Origin: Echinarachnius parma | Taxonomy: Eukaryota > Echinodermata > Echinoidea > Clypeasteroida > Echinarachniidae | DNA length: 64,000 bases | Direction of reading: 5' to 3' | Assembly: GCA_037951105.1 (NCBI GenBank) | Contig: JBAMJV010001803.1 | Span: forward strand, 123,541 to 187,540 | In this document: in pieces, positions 13,201 to 28,200 of the stretch | How the letters are laid out: each line of letters starts with the position of its first letter | Numbering within the stretch: the first letter of the stretch is position 1 | Notes under the pieces: generated by a model | Databases searched by the model: none | Told to the model about the DNA's origin: nothing | Seen by the model: the letters and a program-made list of their open reading frames with translations, nothing else | Made by a program: the position numbers and the translations under genes

Positions 13201-16200
13201 TATAAGTAATAGTCGACATGATAAAAGAGGAGGTGGTGTAGGGATATTTATTCATGATGATATTAAATTAAAAAGAAGACTAGATTTAGATGTTTGTAAT
13301 GATAGTGTAGAAAGTATTTTTAATTGAAGTGTATAATAAGATAAAGAATTATGCAGTTGTATACAGACCACCTCAACAATTAATACGTACTTATAGATAA
13401 ATTCCAGGAGTCCTTACATGTTATAAATAATGAGAAAAAGGAACTTGCTATATTGGGTGATTTTAATGTTGACTTAATGAATCTTGGTGTTTCATCATGT
13501 GCTAATGATTTTTTTGATTGCTTCATTTCATTTTCATATTTACCTCAAATATTTAGGCCAACCAGGATTACTTCACATTCAGCAACTATTTTAGATAACA
13601 TTTTTTTATAATTACACAGTAAAGGTACAATATAGTGGTATAATATTAACTGATGTCAGTGACCATTGAACCCCTTATGTAATTATTACTTTTGATAATG
13701 ATGTAAATAAATATAATGAACAATTTATGAAAAGAGAAATTAATGATTGTAATATTCAAACATTTCAATTAAAGTTACATTCTGTTAATTGGAGGATTTT
13801 GGATTTTATTACAGATGTAAATCAAAAGTACAGTAAGTTTATTGAAATATATTGTAAATTATATGATGAATGTTTTCCAGAAGTTCAGATAAGGAAAAAG
13901 AAACATCAGTCTGTTAAACCATGGCTTACTGTCGAAATTAAGAAAATGTGTAAACGTAAATATACTTTATATAAAAAATATTTGAAAAATACTACTACCT
14001 ATCGAGAAAAGGTATATAACTGTTATAGAAACACGGTAAATAGTGCAATACGAGATGCTAAACGTAAATATTATGATGCTAAATTTAAAGATGCTCTGAA
14101 TAATGCAAGAAAAACATGGAATATAATAAATGAAGTATTGAATAAGAAAACATATAAGGACCCTATTAAGGAAATTGAGCATGAAGAAGGTGTTATAGTT
14201 GATAAGGTTGAAATGTCAAATTTGTTCAATTATTTGTTTTATATTGGAAAGAAAATTCATGAAAATGTACATAACTCAGGGGATTCTTTCAATAGTTATA
14301 TGCATGGTAATTGTTTGGACCAATTTTAAAATCAGACATTATTAATATTGTTTTAAATTTAGATGTAAATAAATCAGCAGGGTCTCATGGAATTAGTCCT
14401 AAAGTGTTGAAATGTTCTATTGATGCATGTTGTTTCTCCTTTGTGTAATATTTGTAATTTTTTCTTGAGGAAGGTGTTTTTCCCAGTGCATTAAAAATTG
14501 CAAAGGTCATACCAGTTTTTAAAAGAGGTAGTAAAACTTTATTGAATAACTTTAGACCTGTTTCTGTTTGATCAATTTTAGAAAGAATTTAGAAAAAATT
14601 GTATATAATAAATTGATATATTTTGTTGATAAACACAACATTTTATATAGCAAACAATTTGGATTTATAAATGGATACAGTACTAATCATGCCCTTGTTA
14701 TTGATTTTACAGATAAACTTGCCAAAGCCTTTGAGCAAAAACAAACGGTAATAGGAATTTCTTTAGATTTGTCAAAGGCATATTATTGTATTGATCATTC
14801 TATTTTATTAAAACATTTTTTTTAATGGAATAAGAGATATCGCTTCAAAATGTATCAAAGTTATTTAAGTAATAGGACACAGTACGTATGTATAGATGGT
14901 CATAATTCACAGTATTGAAATATCTCTGTTGGTGTACCTCAGGGATCCAACCTGGGACCTCTTTTGTTTTTACTTTATGTTAATGATTTGCAATATGTAC
15001 GTGATGTTTTATCTGCACTTTGATTTGCTCATGATAGAAGCCTATATGTGACGGGTAAAGATTTAGTACATTTGAATTATATAATTAATGTAGAAATGGG
15101 TAAAGTGCAATCATGGTTTTTAGCCAATAGACTCCAAATTAATTACAGTAAAACATGTTATATGATATTTAGCCCACATAATTTAGATATTAATGAAGAT
15201 TTGATAGATATAAAATGAAATGGGGTTGTAATAAAGCAAGTAAAATGTACTAAATTTCTTGGTGTATTTATGGATGAAAAATTATGTTGGAATGAGCATA
15301 TTAGTTATATTTCTTTAAAGATTTCGAGGATAGTTGGGGTATTAAATAATTTGAAGTATATTTTGCCTTTGAGAATTTTAGTAAATATATATAATAGTAT
15401 GGTTTAATCACATTTAAGTTATTGTAATATTGTATGGGGCAATTGCTCATCTTATTTAATGAATAGACTGTTTTTATTACAGAACGGGCTGTTCGTGCGA
15501 TTACTAAATCACATTATTTAGCACACACACATAATTAATTTTTTTAATTGAAAATATTAAATATATATGATATAAATAAATTGCAGATTGCATGTTTTAT
15601 GTATTCATATTTAAACAAGTTATTACCTCCACTTTTTAATGGATATTTTAAAATATAATAGGAATGTCAATGTGTACAAAACAAGAAATTCACATAAAAT
15701 ATAATATACTCCGTTCTGTAAATATAACTTTTCTAGATCAATTATTAGTTATCAAGGTGCGATAGTGTGGAATGATTTGCCTGATGAATTAAAACAATGT
15801 CTAACTCTATAACATTTAAAAATAAAGTTTAAAAGATATCTGAATAATAAGTCATTACAATAGATCTGTTAATTTATACGCCTGCTTGATATGTGTTATG
15901 TGTGTTTTGTCTTAAGTAATGTATATTTTTATATTCATTATTATATTCATTTCAATAAGTTGTAGTTACAGAAGGGAAAGGCCTTGACAGGCAAATGGCC
16001 TTTGCCTTTCCCTCACATCCACTGCGGCTTATTATTGCTATTTTCTCATGTTCTTGTATTGCTGTGTGTAGATTTTAGATGTTATATGTTTTGTATAATG
16101 CTCTTGAATATTGTTTTCTATGTTGCTTCCAATGTATATATATTTTGATGTATTTTTAAAGTGATGTGAAATAAACTGAATTGAAATTTGGTATTTATTA

Positions 16201-19200
16201 TACATGTACATGTATTAATTTGTATGTGTCAAATAGCCCATTATGTGTTATCGAAATTGATCGCAATAATATGATTATGCAAGAATGCACTTTCTCTACA
16301 TCTCCAATCTCTGTGATGTCTAAATCTGTATTACGCTCTGAATCCCGATCACCGGAAAACTGTTTGATGAGTCAATCACGCATATCGCAAGGACTCAGAG
16401 TGAAAGCGATTACTTTATACAGGATCGTACGCACGCACGCATGGCGGCGCGGAGTGACGCTTGGCCACTAGTCATTGCTAGTAGGGCAATATATTTTATG
16501 TAGTATTTCTATAGCGTCTTTTTAACGTCTTATGTCGTGTTAAAAGTTTTTCTAAGGTGGACTTTCATACGATTTAGAAGGCACTTTATACTCCTGTATA
16601 TTATAGTGGCTTAGCGGTTAGAGTGTCCCCCTCATGCACGGGAGGTCTCGGGTTCGAACCCAGACCGGGTCATACCAAAGACTTTAAAAATGGTACCTTC
16701 TGCCTTCTCGCCAGGCGCTCGGTATTTATAGAATGGAGAAGGGAAAGTTAATCACACGAGTTACCAGAAGGATGGACCCCTTCTGTAGCTTTCGGTACAT
16801 TTAGTTGACGTGTGACCTAGGGCTAATGAATAGGCACCGCCTTATGTGCGAAAATTGGCACGAGAAGGACTTTAAAGGAGAATTTTGTTGATTTTAAATC
16901 GCTTTATATTTGGTATTTTATGAAACAATACACTATATGGTATACAAATGTTGACTTTTCCAATGACGCTGAATCAATGGAACGGAATAGCCCTCCATCA
17001 AAAATTGCCGTTTTACTACTTCATAATTCGTCTCGTGGACCCCTCCGAAACTCTGCCAAAAGTATGACGTCATTCATTGAGTAGCTAGCACTAGCTGACC
17101 GTAGTACCGATCAGCTCGCGCCGACTTTGTACATGCTTTTAATTCAGCGTGCAGCATACGTAGCGTTCAAAGAAAAGCCGAAATGTCGGAACTCGCGCTA
17201 GAACTTGAACTAGAGATTGAAGAGAATGACTCAGATGAATCTTCTGTCGACAGCGATAACGATGATGGTGAGTTGGGACAGTTAGAAACGGAAGGGGAAG
17301 AAGAATAATGATGACGGCCGAAGATATGACAGAGTCAGAGACGGAGGAGGCGCAGCGGCTGCACTACCCCAGGCGTATACCCGCGCCGCACGAACCGGAG
17401 GCCAGAGCTAACGGGGTGCGGCGCGGAGCGGAAGACGATGATGTGACGGTGGTGTAAATGGAGCGAGGCCGATGATAGTGCATATGTCCAGACTTGATCC
17501 AAATAATAGAGATAATTGGTGAATTTCGGTATATCTAAATTAAATGAAATTCATTGCATGAGCTATAGAATTTTGAGTTTGTATTCATCATTTTATAGAC
17601 CGTTTATTCTACAAACTGGCGCATGCCAAATGTGGCCAATGTCAGTGGCAGGAGCTAGAAGTGCTCTATGCGCCAAAGTCATTTCGCAACTAAAAAACAT
17701 GCACACAAAGCACACATATTCTTTGTTGAATTCAATTTATTTCACCGAAACAAAATAATAAAATAATTCAAATACTATTAGTCTACGGAAAAAACATGAC
17801 AAAATTAATTCTTAGTGAATATTTTTTCAGATATTAGCACATAAACAAGATCGAAATTTGCGTGTTGGACGCAAAGTTGTCTTCCGTTTGGCAGTGATAC
17901 ACGCACGATTGCCAGCGTACGGTACCGTGGCCTATATGGCCAAGGTGCTGCAGTGCATGCAGTATGCATTCACGCACGCACACCACTCAAAGTCAGATGC
18001 AAGAAAAAGACAGATACAACTCGTGACATAATTACTAATTATTCGTAAAATGGTGAAAATATACACAAGAGATTAATGTTTGTATCATTATAAGGATATA
18101 TTTATTAGTATAAGTCACACACAACAAAATATATATCAACAATTATACACAGGGGATACTGTTGAATGATGAATGATTTTGTGCGTTTATACTGCAGTGT
18201 GTGTGTGTCGGGTGTGTGGTCTACTCAATGAATGACGTCACTAGACAGGGGTTCTCCAACTCTCCGTTTTTCTTCAGTTGAGCGGATAGTGCATGGGTGT
18301 ACAGAATCGCTCATTATTATATTCCCATTTCCCTGTGAGGCTGAAAAGTAATATGTTCGTGCTCTCTAGGTTATAAGCTTTCCGTAGATGTATAATTTAC
18401 CATATTTATCATTTTCAATGATATTCTACTTTAACTCTTACTAACTTTATAATTCTGTACGTTTTGTAGTGTATAAACCTTTTAATCCTAAGTGATTTTT
18501 TGTTTTCTTTTCAAGATATGTGAAGATATCATTTGAAACGCAGTTTGCATTATCAAACCATGTAAATATATTAAGAGCAAATAGTATTATACATGGTTGG
18601 TGAATGTCGAATGATTGTCATTGTTTTGACGTCTCTTCCCCTTAAAACGAAACAAGAAGTAATTTTAGATTATGATATCTTATTGATGATGGTGCTCATG
18701 AACTTGTAGACCCAACACTCAACTTTAAAGGGGCCCTGCAAACTAAATGCATGTTGACTTCTGTTCATCTGTATTAGTGTACACATTCAATATTTGTAAA
18801 CGGTTTGACCTAAATATGTTTTGTACATTTTTAAACCTTTTATCATTTACTTTTCTTTATGTTGCTAAGCCCCACCTCCTAAAAAACCCTCCAGAGTAAA
18901 TTCTATTGTTGACCTGTTGTGACATCATCTGTCTATCACTGGTCAGCTACCATGAGATTAACAACAGATGAAAGTACAAAAAGAACATCCACACAAAAGC
19001 ATGCCCTGCATACCTCCATGCAATAGCTTAGACAGTGCTTTTCTTCTGACATAGCAACAGCTATTGAAATTGAAGGTGTGTGAGTTGGTATTCTATTCAA
19101 CCGTGTGATGCTATTGTGATTAGGCACTCAGCTTGGGTGAAGGTAACTTCTTTGTAACTGAGTAGTGAATGGCTGATGATGTCATAACAGGTCAACAATA

Positions 19201-22200
19201 GAATTCTACTCTGGAGAGGCTTTCAGAAGTGGGGGCTTCACAATATGGAGAAAAATAATTACTTACATGTTTTAAAATAAACAAAATGTGTTTGGGTCAA
19301 ATGGTTTACAAATAGTTGATGTGTACACTAATAGAGATGAACAGAAGATAACATGCGTTTATTTTGCCTGGCCACTTTAACACCCCCCCCCCCCCCCCCC
19401 CCAACCAAAAACAAAATAGAAAAGGCCAAACAATAATACTGATAAAAACATGGTTGAGGGATGTCTGGCAATGAACTTATTCTAGCAGCGTTAATATTCC
19501 CTTACCTGGTAGAGAGCAGACCATCGGAGTAAGAGTGGTCGATATCCTCCCGATGGCCTCGACGAGTGCTTTCGAAACCTTCGTTTTAGGAACCAGTTGA
19601 ACACGTTGCCCATTCGACAAAGTCAAGCTCGAACAATTGTCTTGAGTCCCTCGAACGAGCAACCCTGAAACACGGAATGATCACAAACAACAAAGTGATA
19701 TTATGACATCTATTTAACATGGAATTTTCACACATTACTCAGTGCAAATAGTAATTGGATCCCATAAATAAATGTTGTATAAACCCTTTGTTAGTTTTGC
19801 ATTATATGAAGAGCATAGTTCCAAAAGGCATTAAATCCACTTTCCATACAAATTTTGTTTACGATATCGGATAGTTCAGTTTGGTATAGAGGGCGCTTCA
19901 AGAAATCATTTTTGTGAGGTAATGAAAAACTGAGTGTACAATTTGAGGAGCACACAATTTCAACGACAGAATCAACTTTATTTGATCAAAATCGGTTTAG
20001 AAAGAGCTCAAATATTAATAAATATATTCGATTGGAATAAATGTGGGTCCAACATTTATTAAACAATTTAGGAAAAAATCTATATAATGCCGACACTTTT
20101 TCGTAAATTTACTAAAGAGGTTTATAAATAGTTGTTAATGATCTCTCTATTGAATCATTATTTTAACAAAACATCACATTCACAACTGTTTTATTAAAAG
20201 TGGTTGAAACCAATGTTTGTATAGAGCGCCCTCTTGTGTTTTGACGGCTGCTCTTTCAAAGATAAGAGCATTTCAACTTGGCTGTTTGTAAGTTTTTCTA
20301 CCTTTCGGGCATGGTGGATTTATATATAATAGTTTGATATACGCCTAGTGCAAGTTTTGGTTACCAATATTCAGTTTGACCAAAAGTGTACTATCCCTTT
20401 GATAAGCAACGTAGCTATCTAGAAATCCGAATTTGTATAATTTTATTGAATAACAGAATCCAAATCGAAATATGGAACGTTCCATTTTTATATTCCCATA
20501 GGCACGTGTACAAAGTTAGACAAAGAAACCTGATTTTCTCCAAAGTTGACAATGGAGACAGCGCCCTTCGGAATTAAAGGGATAGTTGAGTTTTGGTAAT
20601 AGAGGGCGCTTCAAGAAATAATTTGTTTGTGAGGTAATGAAAAACTAAGTGTTAAATGTGAAAGAGCATACAATTTTAATGTCAGAATAAACTTTATTTT
20701 ATCAAAATCGGTTCAGAAACAGCTGAAATATTAATAAATATATCCAATCAGAATAAATGTGGGATCCCACATTTATTCGATGATTTAAGAAAACAAAAAA
20801 TACTTACACTCAAAAATGTACAAAAGAGGTTTTTAAATAGTTGTTGATGATCTCGCTATTTAACCATTATTTAACAAAACATCACATGTACTATTCTTTA
20901 TATAAAAATGGTTGAAACCAATGCGTTTTGAGAGTGCCCTCTGTGTTTTAATGGCTCTTTTTGAATGATAACAGGCCTATTTTTTTGGTAATACCTTTCG
21001 AGCATGGTGGAGTTATAACTATTAGTTAGTAATGTTATGATGCAGGTTTTGGTTACTAAAATTCAGTTTGACCAAAACTATGTAATCCCTTATTTAAAGA
21101 TCTCCGTGAATGGCTTTTTCATGGCCAAAAGTCCATCAAATTACCTTACATTTGTGTTGAATGCTTCTAACACAATACATATACAAGTGGACATTTTTTA
21201 CCCACAGTAAATAACAAAAAATAAAAAAAATACATGCTGTTTCTGAGCATTTTGGAAGGTGACGACAGGTGTTTCTTGTGTTTCTTTCCGATGATCACGT
21301 GATGATCAGTTGACCTCGTGACGTCATTGGCCGTACACGTGTCAGCTAGCTAAAGCTAACTCAAGAGGTCAAGATCAAAGTGCGCACGATCCCGGGTATT
21401 TCAATTGTCTTTCCGGGTACTTACAGCTCCAAGAGCTGCACCGCCGGGCCCGAGCGCCAGCTAGCACCGCGCGCTGCTTGCTCTATAAATTGTCCGCCGC
21501 ATTGCTTTCGCTCGATTTCGGCTTGCGAAGTTTGACGTATCCATCCTCGTAATCTCTCTCCTCTTCCTCCAAATCACGCATCGATGGTCCCCCGCCACTC
21601 ACTACATCCCTCCCTTCGCCGTAACCAACATCATCCACCTCCACATCGCTACTTGACTCCGTTTTGACAAGAAAATCGAACCAAAATCACAACTATTTGA
21701 AAATAAAATTCACACAACACACCGTCGAAAATATGTAAACAAAGGCCCAAAGCCGACGCCAAATCGGAATTCAACATCGGGAAAAAGCGGTAATAGTCGA
21801 AAATTGTATGCAAAATAAATTGTTAAAAATTATGAAAATACTACCAATCTGTCTCCTAAAATATCATAATACTTTATATACCTCGCACAAAAAGTTCCGC
21901 AATCGAGGTTTGCGCATTAATAACTTTTCTATTACGCTATTACCATTCATTAATTTGGTATCATTGGAAAGCGTAAATTCTCCCCTTCACATTGATATAA
22001 CATTTGCTATGAATATTTTATCATGGAGTGTGCATTGCATCCAAATGTACGGCAAAGTCAAAAGTGAAATGTTGTAAAATGCACTAATTTTGTCAACAGT
22101 GTGCCTTCCTTAGCTTGAATGGGGGTGAGGTGGTCATGCATTCAAGCCACGTTTTAATCTTCAAACAAAAGAAAGGCACACTGTTGACAAAATCAGTGCA

Positions 22201-25200
22201 TTTTGCAACATTTTATTTTTTACTTTGCCCTACATTCGGATGTAATGCACATTCCATGATAAAATATCCATAGCAAATGTTATATCAATGTACAGAGGAG
22301 GATTCACGCTTTACAATGATACCAAATCTATGAATGGTAATAACATAATAGGCATTCAAGCCACATTTTAATCTTCAAACAAAAGGAAAGCCCTTTGTTG
22401 ACAAAATTAGTGCATTTTGCAACATTTCACTTTTGACTTTGCCCTATATTTGGATGCAATGCACATTCCATGATAAAATATTCATAGCAATTGTTATATC
22501 AATGTAAAGGGGAGAATTCATGCTTTCCAATGATACCAAATTTATGAATGGTAATAGCGTAATAGAAAAGTTATGAATGCGCAAACCTCGATTGCGGAAC
22601 TTTTTGTGCGTAGTATAGTTTTATTTTAGAAGCAATAATATTGATAAAATATCACAATATAAAAACCCGGAAGTACAATTAAATACCCGGGTTCGTGCGC
22701 GCGTTGATCTTGACCTAGCTTTAGCTAGCTGACACGGGTACGGCCAATGTTGTCATTATACGTGACCTCTTGCGGCATCGTGTTTTCTCTGGAGACCCTT
22801 TGCGGGGCTCTGAAGAGCTGGAAAATGTGATTTTGGCTCGCTCTTGAGTCCATCTTAGAAGCGATATTTAAACAAATGATGACCAGAACCTTAGTTTATA
22901 CATGTATTACTCCCGATTAGCGATGAAACTTTAATCTTTAATAAGTTAGTATATTACTTTAATGCGGTAATACTGGGCGCAGTAGTCGGATTACTGTACG
23001 AAAACACGACTACGCTTGGAGTGCTTACAAATGTATTAGAACCCCCAACAGTTGATAGACATTTTTATAACAAAAATTAAAGGATAATACAGTTCAGGGT
23101 CAAACTGAATTTTAGTAACTAAAATGTGTATGATATAAATAGTTTTAATTCAACTATGCTTTAAAGGGACAGTCCCTCTTTTACAAAAAGTCTGAACAGT
23201 TTCCAGTTGACGGCTGGGGATGAATGTAACACACACACAAACAATCAGATAGAACAGCCCAGTAATTTAGATTCTACGAATGAAAAACGAATGCGTCCCT
23301 CCATCAAACTATAGATCGGTCAATAAGGAGTTTAACTGATTTAGCATAATATTACAACAATATTGTACTTATTCTTGTAAAGGTATTGTGAAGCCGACAT
23401 TTGTAAAGGCAAAGATGGTAGAGCGCCGTAGGCGCAAGATGGCTTACTCTCGTAAATTCGTGATGTACGCAAATGGGGCTCCGACCGCCGCCATGTTAGT
23501 GAGCAAGTCCGAACCCGGAAGTACACGACTTGTGTTGTATTGCACACGCTACTATGGCGTCGAAGTCTCGTTCATCTGCCCATTGCTCAGCAATAAATTG
23601 TACAAATCGTCAAAGCAAGAGGCCTGATCTCTCTTTCTTAAAATTCCCAAAAGTCAAAGAAAGGTAACTCAGAAAAGAAACTGCATGCACATATTATCTA
23701 TTTCTTTTTCAAACGACAGTGCTACGCGGTATTTACAATAGGATAATGCACGCGGCACGTACGTACGTACGCGCGAAGGGGTTATCTTGCTCACCAACAT
23801 GGCGGCCGTTTCGGCCAGTGCGTACCTAAAAGGTACTTCACTCCACAGCACGTATTTTCCGCAGAGTGAGCTATCTTACGCCTACGGCGCTCTACCATCT
23901 TTGGTAAAGGTATGTCACGGAAAAAGATCTCAAAAATGAAGAATATATAATTATAATATATGACCTATATAGATACTGATGTGCGATTGGTCAAAATGCT
24001 GTCACGTGACCATCGCTACAAGGATGAGAAGCGTTATATTTTCATTCATGACGTAAATTACGTCATACCTCTGAATATAACGCCGTTATATCCAGAGGTA
24101 TGACGTAACAATAGGTATGACAATGAACAATTTTGCGCGTATTAGCATCCTGGCACGCGCAGGGTTGTCAAGCTTTCTACGGAGATTGCGCGATCCGAAA
24201 GTAAATTTGAAAGGAAGGTCGAATAAAGGAGCATTTTGCGCAGCATTTCGATAACAACACGTCTGTTCTACTGGAAGGATTTCGATTGATTTAATTTCAT
24301 GATTTTCCCTTGTACATAATTTTATTTCAACACCAAATTTCTTTTTATCTTGATTTTTATCTATACAGACTGTCCCAGATAAAACGAAACCGGGTTTCAT
24401 GGCAGAAATTTTCTGTCATAATGAATAATTTCCTTGATGATATATATATGTCTGAAAAGCTCTGTGTCTCTTCTTTCATTTGATATACAACTTATGGCAA
24501 ATAATTCACGCATGACTGAATTAGAACGATGGAAAGTGGTGTTACCAAGAAATTGCAAGTTTGGGTGAGGTTTTGGGGTGAGTTTTAAGGGTAGAAAACG
24601 TACTTATTTTTAAAAAGGACAAACACCACACGAAAGTTCATATTTTTATCTTTTACATGACACCTCATGCTAAAACAATAAATGATTTATGCCAGAGAAC
24701 GAGTACAATGAAAACATGACTGATTTCTGCCCAAATGAGTGAAAGTTGAGTAAGAAGTCGCTCAGCTTTCCTGAATTGGCAGCTGACAATGGACTTTAGT
24801 GCATGAGTGAATTTACACAAACATTGGGATCAGGGAAAACATGGGAAACAGGCTAGATCAGGAAAGTTACTCATTTGGGCTGGAATCAAGCATGTTTTCA
24901 TTGTACTCGTTCTCTGGCATAAATCATTTATTTTTTTAATCATGAGGTGTCATATAAAAGATAAAATTATGAATTTTTATGCGGTATTTGTCCTTTTTCA
25001 AAATAAGTACGTTTACTACCCTTAAAACTCACCCCAAAACCTCACCCAAACTTGCAATTTCTGCATGCAAATAGAATCTTGGTAACACCACTTTCCATCG
25101 TTCTAATTCAGTCATGCGTGAATTATGTGCCATAAGTTGTATATCAAATGAAAGAAGAGACACAGAGCTTTTCAGACATATATATACCATCAAGGAAATT

Positions 25201-28200
25201 ATTCATTATAACATAACATTTCTGCCATGAAACCCGGTTTCGTTTTTTCTGGGACAGTCGGTATAGGTCATCATAATATAACAGATGACTTTTTCCTTCG
25301 GGAACCATACAACATTTCATTTCCCTTGGGGAGTTATATTTTTGTCTCGGAATACTATATTCTTCCGCAGCGCTACGCGCTTCGGAAAAATATAATGTCC
25401 CTCGACAAAAATATAACTTCCCTCGAGGATCTCAAATGTTAGATTGCCCCTCTAGACAGTCAATATCTGTATAACATGTAGCCAGTTTAAGCGAGGTTTG
25501 GTTATTTTGTTTAGTAATCGCTTACCTATTATTTGTGCGCGGGTCATGTAGCTAGCGCGGGTCACATAGGGGTCACGCATAGCGCTGTGGCACTCCGTGG
25601 AATCCGTGAGCGAAATTTCTCGACGGGTGAATACACGTATACTGCACAATTTACCGTTGGACGATGGTTTATTAGATTTAGGTCTATAACTCCACGAAAA
25701 AGAGATTTCAAGCCCTAATCTTTTCAGGCATGCTATTAAATCACATTTTCTTTCATATAAAACAATAACCTCGCAACTTTTGAAATTTGGCTTGCAAAAG
25801 AGGGGCTGTCCCTTTAATAAATGAAAGAAAAACATATAAAATAGCTAAGTTAGAAGGCTGTTTTCATTAAAAGAAACATTCGTTAACACAATACGGCGCC
25901 CTCTACACAAATTAAAGTTTCAACCATCAACAATTGTCAATGTTATGTTTGCTAAAAAAAAGGATTCGATAGAGAAATCAACGAAAACAATTCAAAAACA
26001 ACTTTGAGATATTTAGGACAATGTATACATTTTATAATTCTTTTTTTTTTAATTATCAAATAAATGCTCGGGCCGAGCATTTATTCTAATCGAATATATT
26101 GATGAATATTTCAGCTGTTTCTGAACCGATTTTGATCAAACAAAGTTAAATTTGTCTTTAGAATCATAATATGCCCTTTAGAATATTACAATTACTTTTT
26201 CACTATCTCACAAATACATTTTTTTGGAAGCGCCTTCTAAACCAACAATTTACTATTCCTTTAAAGGGATAGTTCAATTTTGGTATAGAGGGCACTTCAA
26301 GTGATACATTTTTCATAAGGTAATTAAAAACTAAGTTTTAAATTTGAAAGAGCACACAATTGTAATTACAGTATCAACTTTATTTGATCAAAATCGGTCC
26401 AGAAAGTTTATTGGATATAAATACATTTGGGGGACCAACTATAATAATTATTTGTTTTAAATGCTACACATTTTGGAAAATCTACCAAAATGGTTTTTAA
26501 ATTGTTTTTGATGATCTCTCTGTTGAATAATCTACCCCAAAACATAAAACCATGCACATCGCTTTATTCTTTTAAAGCCCGTATGACAATACATCTTATA
26601 TTAAAATGTTCTACTTAGACTCCATCAAAACCTAAGCATTTCATTCATGTAATTTATTGAATTGTTTATTTACGGTTGATTTTATTATTAATATAGGTTT
26701 TTCCGGCCAATTTTGTAAACTTTTCATTCGTATTCATAAGCGGTTCATTCAAATTCGCGAAAGTCAAGTCTTCGGTCAAGTGCTTTAGCACTTATTGCAT
26801 TCAATTTAAAAAGCACGCTATTAGCATTCCATTTCGCCAACGGAATTCACGGAAGGCGGTATTACGTAATCACGAATTTTCTCGCTTTAAATTGAATGAC
26901 AATTGAATGATCGTTATATGAAATCAAATGCTAAGAAACGAATTTAAACTACAAAATTAAGCTGCGGTGACAGAATCAACGAAATTGAATGCACGCAAAA
27001 TGAATTCGTTTGGCCAACTTACGAAATTGACCGGAAAATCCTATATTAGCCATTCTACGGCGCGCAACTGTTAGTCAAATTGTGTTTTACACCCGCACCC
27101 GCACGTACATACACGATAAAGTGCACTTTTTATCTTATACACTACGAAACAGACGCACGTTTGCACTGACTGTTGACCCACACAACACGCGTTTAATTTT
27201 TTTTTTTTTTTTAATTTATATTTTTGTTTACAATTGAAATTACGCATTTAGGTGACGATCTGAACAATTGTTATACAACGCCTTTTTGGCACCATGTAGC
27301 TTCCCCCTTCCCTCCCAAGCCACCTTCCACTCAAGCTCCCTGCTTATGATGGTTGATCTATTTATTTTTTTAATAATAATATAGATACATTATTGTCTCA
27401 TTTATAAGTTATGATTGTATAACTATTCTAATTTCATTATTTTCTTATTTTTATATAAAGACAAAATGTGCATTGTATATTTCATTTTGTTTTGGTTAAG
27501 GCTGAAATAAATCTGCCCCCAAAACAATTCCTAACAAACATCACATTCACATTTGTTGATAAAAAATGGTTGAAACTCGGGTGTCTGGAGAGCGCCCTAT
27601 TGTGTTAACGGCTGCCCTTGAGTTCAAATAGCCCTGTAACTTAAACGTGTATATTTTAACTATACCATTCAAGCATCCTTGAACTGTTAGTTTTTCATGA
27701 TAGTTTTCAAGCTTGTATTACTAACATTATATTTTAGCGAAACTGTACTATCTCTTCGTGCCTTTTAAGTGTTAGTTTAGGTTTTCCCGTCCATTTTCAC
27801 ACTGATTTTCACACGACGAATCTGATTTGTAATTGACGATCTAATATGTGACAAACGACTATTATTGAGTAGACTTTTTGTGAAATTGATCCCGGGAAAT
27901 CGTTCGACCAAAGACGAAATAGAAGTTGGCATTGGCACACATGAGGCTTCTCGGGACGAAATTGAGGTACAAATTTGTAAAATTGGATGACAAAGGTTTG
28001 AAAATGGACGGTTAAAAGGGAAACGCTAGTAGTGGCAAACGCCAGTAGTGGGAAAAGCCCCCCACACACACACACACAAAATGAAATTTACGCTCTTATT
28101 ACCAATCATGTGAAAGAATATGTTTTTACTAATACGGGATGATACAAATTTGGCCTGGAAACCGCCTACTAATTTATATATTTGGTAAATTATATAGCTA

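Larger units (their letters stand above)
10193..16188 (+). mobile_element. Dead LINE-type retrotransposon (ORF1 + ORF2)
   Basis: An ORF1 relic and an endonuclease/reverse-transcriptase ORF2 relic lie in order on the plus strand, ending with AATAAA (about 16169) and an A-rich end. Gene 2 lacks this 6-kb block at the matching position (about 45965), so insertion followed the duplication or the block was lost there. Frameshifts and stops in every domain show it is inactive. It contains a 913-bp MITE (11856-12768). The ORF style fits the CR1/Jockey/L2 superfamily; the exact clade is not assigned. It sits in gene 1 intron 3, antisense to the gene. Confidence 0.8.
23161..25817. mobile_element. THAP/P-element-like non-autonomous transposon, nested
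   Basis: The ends are inverted: TTAAAGGGACAGTCCCTCTT at the left and, at the right, 'aggggctgtccctttaa'. Subterminal inverted blocks 'aagatggtagagcgccgtaggcg' (23411) and 'cctacggcgctctaccatctt' (23880) surround a THAP-like first exon (23554-23663). The right part is interrupted by a palindromic element (about 23957-25475), which contains a mariner-like MITE (24366-25261). THAP domains are typical of P-element transposases, hence the assignment. The related 3' end also occurs at 46640-46955. Confidence 0.6.

Noticed and set aside
16604..16675. Possible tRNA gene
   Set aside because: Boxes A and B are present, but the sequence does not fold into a full cloverleaf, lacks a normal acceptor stem and continues into a repeated SINE body.
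25452..25835. A 127-residue minus-strand frame
   Set aside because: It runs through the right end of the THAP-type transposon. The homologous sequence at 46640-46955 does not keep the frame.
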